A program made the translations under genes and the position numbers. Positions 6,433 through 10,420 of a stretch of DNA of 10,420 bases are shown in pieces. Positions within the stretch are counted from its first letter, which is position 1; each line of letters opens with the position of its first letter. The stretch is taken from positions 1 to 10,420 of the forward strand of contig JBJHBG010000140.1 in the NCBI GenBank assembly GCA_050485385.1, written 5' to 3'. The notes beneath the pieces were generated by a model. That model ran no database searches. It had not been told where the DNA came from and saw only the letters and a program-made list of their open reading frames with translations. Origin of the DNA: RECO01 sp050485385 (GTDB taxonomy: Bacteria; Pseudomonadota; Alphaproteobacteria; Geminicoccales; Geminicoccaceae).

Positions 6433-7064
6433 CGATCCAAGGTGGCCGCACCGTAGTAGTGCCAGAGGAAGATCGCAGCGCAGCCGCGATAGGGGCGCCA
6501 AGCCTCGCCCTGGCGTTCCATCGCCCTGTCGTCGGGCCGCTCCGTCCAGCCCTTCAGCCGCATCAGCGCGAGGCGGACGGCAAGGTCGCCCATCGGCCAA
6601 GTGTCGGCGCGACCGAGGGCGAAGAGCAGATAGACGTCGGCGCTCCAGCGGCCGAAACCCTTGAGCGCGGTGATCGCGGCCGCAACCTCGTCGTCCGGAG
6701 CTTGGCTCAGCGCCTCGAGGTCGAGCCGGCCCGAGGCCACCGCCTCGGCGAGCCCGCGCGCATAGGCAACCTTGCGTCCGCTGAGCCCGCAGCCGCGCAG
6801 CTCCTCGTCGGTCCGGACGAGCAACCGTGCCGCCGTCACTTCGCCGAGCAGCGCTTCCAGCCGGCCGAAGATCGCGCGAGCGGCCTTGGTGGAAACCTGC
6901 TGGGCCACCACGATGTTCAAGAGGGTGGCGAAGCCCGGCGGTCTGATGCGCGGCTCGGGCAGCCCGAGCCGCGCCACGGCACCGGCCAACTCCGCATCGC
7001 GCTCGGCCAGCGCCCGGAGGCCGGCCTCCAGTCGCACGGCATCGAGCGGGATGGTCCGGCTCAT
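6429..7064 (-). CDS. DNA-3-methyladenine glycosylase II family (AlkA-like, HhH-GPD)
   Basis: A 211-residue base-excision repair glycosylase that would remove alkylated bases such as 3-methyladenine from DNA. The helix-hairpin-helix is LKGFGRWSADVYLL (134-147), with Trp140 in the place of the AlkA aromatic, and the catalytic Asp is Asp160 in WPMGDLAVR (156-164). Other family marks are VVAQQVSTKAA (52-62) and the late WRPYRGCAAIFLWHYY (189-204). It lacks the N-terminal AlkA_N domain of E. coli AlkA, as in the short AlkA/MAG1-like proteins. The 3' end overlaps the convergent hydrolase gene by 4 nt. The ATG at 7064-7062 has no good Shine-Dalgarno; a 7-codon reading frame ends on it (see separate entry). 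Confidence 0.92.
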   Translation of the reverse strand: MSRTIPLDAVRLEAGLRALAERDAELAGAVARLGLPEPRIRPPGFATLLNIVVAQQVSTKAARAIFGRLEALLGEVTAARLLVRTDEELRGCGLSGRKVAYARGLAEAVASGRLDLEALSQAPDDEVAAAITALKGFGRWSADVYLLFALGRADTWPMGDLAVRLALMRLKGWTERPDDRAMERQGEAWRPYRGCAAIFLWHYYGAATLDR

Positions 7065-7084
7065 GGCTTGGGCTCGTCGCGCAT
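7061..7084 (-). other. Possible 7-codon leader ORF overlapping glycosylase start
   Basis: ATG at 7084 reads MRDEPKP and stops at a TGA (7063-7061) that overlaps the glycosylase ATG as ATGA. As the glycosylase start lacks its own Shine-Dalgarno, reinitiation from this frame is conceivable. The upstream site of the mini-ORF is weak (TAGG only), so it could be chance. Confidence 0.2.
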
Positions 7085-7131
7085 CGTGCCTACCTAGCCC
7101 GCCAAGCGCGGATCACCAAGGAGCCACCCTC

Positions 7132-7557
7132 ATGCAGATCAGCCGTCGTGCTTTGCTCGTCGCCACCGGCCTCGGCGCTGCGTCCCTCGCAGGCCGCCCA
7201 GCCCACAGCACACCCTTCCCGGACAAGGTGGGCGAGCGCCGGCTGTTCGTCGTCTTCGGCGCCAGCCCGCCCTTCGACCGTCTCGACATGCAGCTCGCGA
7301 GGGTGGCGAGCCCCCGCTTCCGTATGCGCGACTTCGACGTCGTCGAGGTGAGGGGTGGCGGCCCCATCCGCATCAACGGCGAGGAACGGGCGAGCCCCAC
7401 GGCCCGTGAGTTGCGCGACGCCTTTCGCGTCACCGGCGACTTCGCCGTGCGCGTGGTCGGCAAGGACGGCGAGGTCAAGCTCGCCACCACCCGCGTGGTG
7501 AACCTGGACCAGTTGGAAGCGCTGGCCGACGAAGAGGACGCCGCCGCCCAGAGCTGA
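7132..7557 (+). CDS. DUF4174-family exported protein with Tat-like signal
   Basis: A 141-residue protein matching the DUF4174 pattern: LFVVFGASPPFDRLDMQLAR (38-57), then FRMRDFDVVEV (63-73), a short variable loop, LRDAFRVTGDFAVRVVGKDG (94-113), and the terminal block VKLATTRVVNLDQLEALAD (115-133). The family has a thioredoxin-like look but no CxxC here, and its function is unknown. The N-terminus MQISRRALLVATGLGAASLA (1-20) has SRR followed by a hydrophobic stretch and PAHS (23-26), which fits a twin-arginine export signal. The ATG at 7132 has AAGGAG at 7118-7123 with an 8-nt spacer; the longer open frame upstream is antisense to the glycosylase gene. It probably heads the plus-strand group with the next two genes, although a 70-nt gap follows. 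Confidence 0.85.
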   Translation: MQISRRALLVATGLGAASLAGRPAHSTPFPDKVGERRLFVVFGASPPFDRLDMQLARVASPRFRMRDFDVVEVRGGGPIRINGEERASPTARELRDAFRVTGDFAVRVVGKDGEVKLATTRVVNLDQLEALADEEDAAAQS

Positions 7558-7567
7558 GCCGGCGCGG

Positions 7568-7581
7568 CGCCGTCGACGGCG
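7568..7581. repeat. Perfect 14-nt palindrome
   Basis: CGCCGTCGACGGCG is self-complementary over 14 nt and lies between the DUF4174 gene and the three-helix membrane protein gene. A second short hairpin, GGCGC G GCGCC (7561-7571), overlaps it. It could be an operator or an mRNA hairpin in the 70-nt gap. In DNA this rich in GC, chance is also possible. Confidence 0.3.
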
Positions 7582-7627
7582 GGTGGGACATGACGTAGAC
7601 TTCACCAAAGTCACGGGAGTGGTGGCG

Positions 7628-8245
7628 TTGCGCGAGACGGCGGCGGAGCGAAGGCGGGAGGCGTGGCAGGCGCGGCTGTTGCCCCTGATGGCCGGGATGC
7701 TGGTGGCGACCGCCCTCTTCTTCGCCATCATGAGCATCGTCGAGCTGCGCTCGCTCTACGCAAGGGTCGAGCACCGCCCCCTGGATCTCGCCACCGGCTT
7801 CGACACCTTCGAGGCAACCGCGCCCGCGACCATCACGGCGGACGTGGCCTATCTGCGCTTCAAGACCCTGGCGCTGTTGGAGGCCGACGCCCTGCACCGG
7901 CGCTACCACCAGGCCAACGCCACCATGCTGGCGAGGGTGTGGACCCGGCAGCTCGGCTTTCTCACAGGCATGATCCTGGCCCTGGTGGGTGCCGCCTTCG
8001 TCCTCGGCCGCCTGCGCGAGGACGCGTCCACCCTGGAGGTCGAGGCGAAGGGTGCGAAGGCCGCCATCGCCAGTTCGTCGCCCGGCCTCATTCTGGCAGC
8101 TCTCGGCGCGCTGTTGATGGCGGTGACGCTCGCCATCCCGTTCGGGGTCGAGACCCGCGACCTCGCCACCTATCTCCACGCCGACGCCCCGCTGCCCGTG
8201 CGGCTCGCCGAGCCCGGCCCGGCACCGCCGCTGCCGGGGAACTAA
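7628..8245 (+). CDS. Three-helix inner-membrane protein of unknown function
   Basis: About 205 residues with three hydrophobic helices: about 17-39 (LLPLMAGMLVATALFFAIMS start), 109-127 (LGFLTGMILALVGAAFVLGR) and 151-172 (PGLILAALGALLMAVTLAIP). Between helices 1 and 2 lies a soluble loop of about 70 residues, perhaps periplasmic. The stretch after helix 2 (about 129-148) is charged. I do not recognise a family. The start is uncertain: the frame is open from GTG 7583, but codons before about 7620 end in A or T unusually often for this genome. The only Shine-Dalgarno, GGGAG at 7615-7619, fits TTG 7628 with an 8-nt spacer, so I chose TTG. GTG 7583, 7619 or 7622 are alternatives. The stop is 4 nt before the ATG at 8250, so the gene is probably co-transcribed with the peptidase gene. 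Confidence 0.75.
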   Translation: MRETAAERRREAWQARLLPLMAGMLVATALFFAIMSIVELRSLYARVEHRPLDLATGFDTFEATAPATITADVAYLRFKTLALLEADALHRRYHQANATMLARVWTRQLGFLTGMILALVGAAFVLGRLREDASTLEVEAKGAKAAIASSSPGLILAALGALLMAVTLAIPFGVETRDLATYLHADAPLPVRLAEPGPAPPLPGN

Positions 8246-8249
8246 GGCC

Positions 8250-9968
8250 ATGGGACGGAAGGCAGGGCCAAAGGCAGGTAGGGGGGACTTGATGGTCCCC
8301 CCTGCCCCCCCGGCGCAGGCTCGGCCTACGCCACCTACAAGTGGCGGCGGCGCGAGCCGTCGCCCGGGGGTCCGAGGGGGCCAAAAGCCCCCTGCCCTTG
8401 CCTTCTTCTTCACCGTCCTTCTCCTGCTCGCCCTGCCCGCCGCGGCTGACGAAGCTCGGCGGGCGGCCTTGTTCGACCGTGCCTGGGCCGCTTGGCACGT
8501 GCCCGACTACGAGGATGCCTACCGGCAGCTCGCGACGCTGCGCGAGCTGCCCTACGGCAAGCAGCCCGTGGTCGACTTCATGCTCGGGACCAGCGCCTGC
8601 CGGATCGAGGCCGTGCGCGACTACGGCCGGCGGCTGCTGGACTGGATGCGCTATGCCTACGCCCTGACGGCGGAGAGCCGGGCGCGGGTCGCGGAGGAAT
8701 TGGCGTTGTGCCGGGGAGCGACGCTGCCCGTCGCGGTGCGGCCGGGCGAGATCGTCGAGATCCGGTCCGCCGGCATGACCGGCTACGGCAAGACCTTCTA
8801 CTGGGCGCAGGCGGAAAGCCAGCCGGTGGCCTCCTATCCGATCCGCCGCGTGCGCGAGATGGACCGTGGCGAGTTCACCCGTCGGCTGGTGCGGCTGGGC
8901 GACGGCGGCCGCGCGGCGGGGATGGCGGCCGAGTTGGCGCCGGACGCCGGCCAACTCGTGACCGAGCGCTTCGTCCTGGTGACCCACGGTGTCCACGACC
9001 TCCGTCAGTTGGAGGAGATCGGCCGCACGCTGGACCGCTTTCTTCGCTTTCTCGTCGCCACCTACGCGGTGGTCCCGCCGCCGCACTATCTGCGGGTCGA
9101 ACTGGTGCGGGACGGCTGGGCGGTGAAGCAGCTCGCCGCGGTGCGGCACGGGCTCGACGTGAGTTCGGCCACCGTCGGCTATGCCTTCGTCGAGGACGCG
9201 AGCGTGATCGCCGCGGTGCCGACGACGGCCGCGGGCACCGTGCTGCACGAGCTGTTCCATCTGCTGGTGCGCAGCAATTTCGGCGACGTGCCGCAGTGGT
9301 TGGACGAGGGGATCGCCAGCCTCTACGAAGTCTCCGGGCGGCACGACGACGTCTATTTCGGGCTGGAGAACTGGCGCCGCGACGTCCTCCAGGCGACCTG
9401 GGACGCCCGCCCCGACGTGGCGGCCCTGGTCCGCTCGGAGTGGTTCCTGTTCGACGACCCGGCCCAGGCCGATGCCTTCGCCGGGACCGAGCCGGGCGCG
9501 TGGCTGCTCGACCTGCCGACCGGCCGGGAGCAGGCGGCGATGATGGCGATGGCCCGGTACTTCGCGCTCTACCTCCAAGAGCGCGGCCAACTCGCCGAGG
9601 TCTATCGCGCCATCCGCGACCGGGGCTTCGAGGAGTTGGCGGGAGCGCCGGCGGACCACGCGGTGGCGTTGGTCGAGACCGTCCTTGGCCGCCCGCTCGA
9701 CCAGATCGACGCCGACTTCGTCGCCTGGTTCCGGGGCGAGCCGCGCCCGGTGTCGCCACCGCGGACCACGGGCGGCACCCTGTTCGTTGCCACCGCCAAC
9801 GTGAACCTGCGGACCGGCCCCGGTACCGGCTTCGAGCGGCTGACGACGCTGCCGGCCGGCACCACCCTCGCCGTCGTCGACAGCGAGGGCGAGTGGCACC
9901 GGCTGATGCTCGAGGACGGCACCACCGCCTATGTCAGCAGCGCGTTCGTGCGCCCGGCGAGCCCCTGA
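8250..9968 (+). CDS. Secreted gluzincin-like metallopeptidase with C-terminal SH3b domain
   Basis: Up to 572 residues. A hydrophobic signal segment (LAFFFTVLLLLALPAAADEA, 50-69) is preceded by an odd Pro/Gly/Arg-rich stretch of about 48 residues encoded by a hairpin-rich DNA element. The middle carries the zinc-peptidase motif HELFH (333-337), with WLDEG (350-354) supplying a plausible third ligand, Glu353, about 16 residues downstream; this is the layout of gluzincins and of DUF1570/Peptidase_MA-like proteins. Residues 511-568 form an SH3b domain (VNLRTGPGTGFERLTTLPAG, 518-537, then YVSSAFV), often used to bind the cell wall. An envelope or periplasmic protease is the likely role. The start is open: ATG 8250 has GGGGA about 9 nt upstream; ATG 8292 and TTG 8289 lie within the element. 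No start codon follows the element before the signal segment. Confidence 0.83.
   Translation: MGRKAGPKAGRGDLMVPPAPPAQARPTPPTSGGGASRRPGVRGGQKPPALAFFFTVLLLLALPAAADEARRAALFDRAWAAWHVPDYEDAYRQLATLRELPYGKQPVVDFMLGTSACRIEAVRDYGRRLLDWMRYAYALTAESRARVAEELALCRGATLPVAVRPGEIVEIRSAGMTGYGKTFYWAQAESQPVASYPIRRVREMDRGEFTRRLVRLGDGGRAAGMAAELAPDAGQLVTERFVLVTHGVHDLRQLEEIGRTLDRFLRFLVATYAVVPPPHYLRVELVRDGWAVKQLAAVRHGLDVSSATVGYAFVEDASVIAAVPTTAAGTVLHELFHLLVRSNFGDVPQWLDEGIASLYEVSGRHDDVYFGLENWRRDVLQATWDARPDVAALVRSEWFLFDDPAQADAFAGTEPGAWLLDLPTGREQAAMMAMARYFALYLQERGQLAEVYRAIRDRGFEELAGAPADHAVALVETVLGRPLDQIDADFVAWFRGEPRPVSPPRTTGGTLFVATANVNLRTGPGTGFERLTTLPAGTTLAVVDSEGEWHRLMLEDGTTAYVSSAFVRPASP
8281..8302 (+). promoter_or_regulatory. 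8-bp GC hairpin with an ATG in its loop
   Basis: GGGGGGAC (8281-8288) pairs perfectly with GTCCCCCC (8295-8302) around the loop TTGATG (8289-8294). The loop contains the in-frame TTG 8289 and ATG 8292 of the peptidase gene, and the G-run that could serve as ribosome binding site is in the stem. The outer GGCA (8273-8276) can add pairs with TGCC (8303-8306) across a bulge. No T-run follows, so it is not a standard terminator. Confidence 0.5.
8318..8358. repeat. Interrupted hairpin inside the element
   Basis: Outer arms GGCTCG (8318-8323) and CGAGCC (8353-8358), inner arms GCCAC (8330-8334) and GTGGC (8341-8345), with loop CTACAA. The arms are separated by internal loops of 6 and 7 nt. Confidence 0.45.
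8376..8392. repeat. 6-bp GC hairpin near right end of the element
   Basis: GGGGGC (8376-8381) and GCCCCC (8387-8392) around CAAAA. Like the hairpin at 8281-8302 it is followed directly by TGCCC, so the two may be diverged copies of one unit. There is no T-run after it. Confidence 0.45.
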
Positions 9969-9980
9969 TGCCGCCTCCGG

Positions 9981-10420
9981 TCAGGGCCGCGTCGCCATCA
10001 GGGCGGTGATGAGCACGGTCTCGTCGAAGCTTGCAAGGCCGGCGAGTGCGCTGCGCAACTCCGCCTCGCGCGCAGGTCCGGCAGCCGCCAGCAGGGCCTC
10101 GCGTCCGGTCGAGGTCGAGCGCACGTAGCCGGCAACATCGTCGAGCGTCCACCGTCGGTGCAGCTCGACCGACAGCGCCTCGATGCGGGCAAAGGCGCTC
10201 TCGCGGAGCACCGTCTCGTGGTCGCGCCCGGTCGTCTTCTCGGCGTGGCGGCGGTGCGAGCGGGGGCCGTCGGGCAGCCAGCGGCGCTGCAGCTCGGCGA
10301 CGATGCTGCGCCAAGCCGGCGGCTGCTCACGTCGCTCGACGAAGACGACGACGCCGCCCGCCGGCTCGATCAGGCGGTCCAGTCGGCCGAGCACACGCTC
10401 GCGGTCGAGCCAGTGGAACG
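9981..10420 (-). CDS. Class I SAM-dependent methyltransferase, C-terminal part
   Basis: 145 codons are visible; the N-terminal part with the SAM-binding GxGxG motif lies beyond the right edge. The frame reads FHWLDRER directly at the window edge and continues VLGRLDRLIEPAGGVVVF, which is the post-motif block (FHW-D then LxPGG-like) of Methyltransf_11-type enzymes. The rest, with WRSIVAELQRRWLPDG and the helical C-terminus, fits the cap region of this group of proteins. The PGG of the usual motif is PAGG here. Substrate cannot be inferred. The TGA stop (9983-9981) is 12 nt from the convergent stop of the peptidase gene, with no terminator visible between them. Confidence 0.78.
   Translation of the reverse strand, partial: FHWLDRERVLGRLDRLIEPAGGVVVFVERREQPPAWRSIVAELQRRWLPDGPRSHRRHAEKTTGRDHETVLRESAFARIEALSVELHRRWTLDDVAGYVRSTSTGREALLAAAGPAREAELRSALAGLASFDETVLITALMATRP

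Larger units (their letters stand above)
8258..8405. repeat. Hairpin-rich palindromic element with terminal inverted repeats
   Basis: A segment of about 148 bp unlike its surroundings. Its ends are imperfect inverted repeats: GAAGGCAGGGC (8258-8268) and GCCCTTGCCTTC (8394-8405), matching over 11 bases with one extra T. Three internal hairpins are listed separately. It also holds GGCAGG repeated directly at 8261-8266 and 8273-8278. Read in the peptidase frame it stays open, but 17 of the first 50 codons from 8250 end in A or T, against 7 of the next 50, so it does not look like long-established coding sequence. It resembles a small intergenic palindromic repeat (REP or MITE-like), but no second copy is in this window and no target-site duplication was identified. 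Confidence 0.55.

Noticed and set aside
6772..7131. N-terminal extension of the DUF4174 protein to base 6772
   Set aside because: It lies antisense to the glycosylase; a good ribosome binding site and a Tat-like signal mark the start at 7132.
8281..8392. GC hairpins as rho-independent terminators
   Set aside because: Neither is followed by a T-run; both are followed by TGCCC and lie in or at the start of a gene.
8088..9899. Long minus-strand open frame (603 codons) opposite the metallopeptidase
   Set aside because: The plus-strand frame carries HELFH, WLDEG and a clean SH3b domain; the minus-strand translation is His/Arg/Gly-rich without motifs.
1..10420. Insertion sequences, phage genes, toxin-antitoxin or defence systems
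   Set aside because: No transposase, integrase, nuclease-type defence domain, CRISPR repeat or tRNA was seen in either strand.

Overview
The window is about 70% GC, densely packed, and uses mostly C- or G-ending codons. The gene set (agmatinase-like ureohydrolase, free-standing PAS protein, NodI/NodJ-type exporter, PagL-type lipid A deacylase, DUF4174 protein) fits a Gram-negative, alphaproteobacterium-like chromosome, perhaps of the Rhodospirillales type. This placement is inferred from protein style, without a database search. I see no tRNA, rRNA, CRISPR array, transposase, integrase or phage gene.

Layout. (1) 1-1962, minus strand: a tight three-gene operon of a PAS-only protein, an agmatinase-family ureohydrolase and an ABC ATPase that runs off the left edge, joined by ATGA and GTGA overlaps. 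(2) 2117-3097, plus strand: a DMT/EamA transporter transcribed divergently from that operon. (3) 3104-4817, minus strand: an ABC-2 exporter pair, ATPase then permease, 1 nt apart, convergent with the DMT gene. (4) 5085-6432, plus strand: a PagL-type outer-membrane lipid A 3-O-deacylase followed 10 nt later by an HGGYW-type alpha/beta hydrolase. (5) 6429-7064, minus strand: an AlkA-like HhH-GPD DNA glycosylase whose stop overlaps the hydrolase stop. (6) 7132-9968, plus strand: a Tat-signal DUF4174 protein, a three-helix membrane protein of unknown function and a large secreted HExxH metallopeptidase with a C-terminal SH3b domain. (7) 9981-10420, minus strand: the C-terminal part of a class I SAM methyltransferase that enters from the right edge.

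Most genes are ordinary housekeeping or accessory genes in short operons. The most unusual structure is at about 8258-8405. It is a hairpin-rich, GC-palindromic element of roughly 148 bp with imperfect terminal inverted repeats. It lies between the three-helix membrane protein and the metallopeptidase and reads in frame into the peptidase's signal peptide. All plausible start codons of the peptidase lie in or upstream of this element, one of them in the loop of a perfect 8-bp GC stem. Also notable are a ureohydrolase with GGDDS in place of GGDHS, and an ABC ATPase with a variant signature motif and no recognisable Q-loop glutamine.
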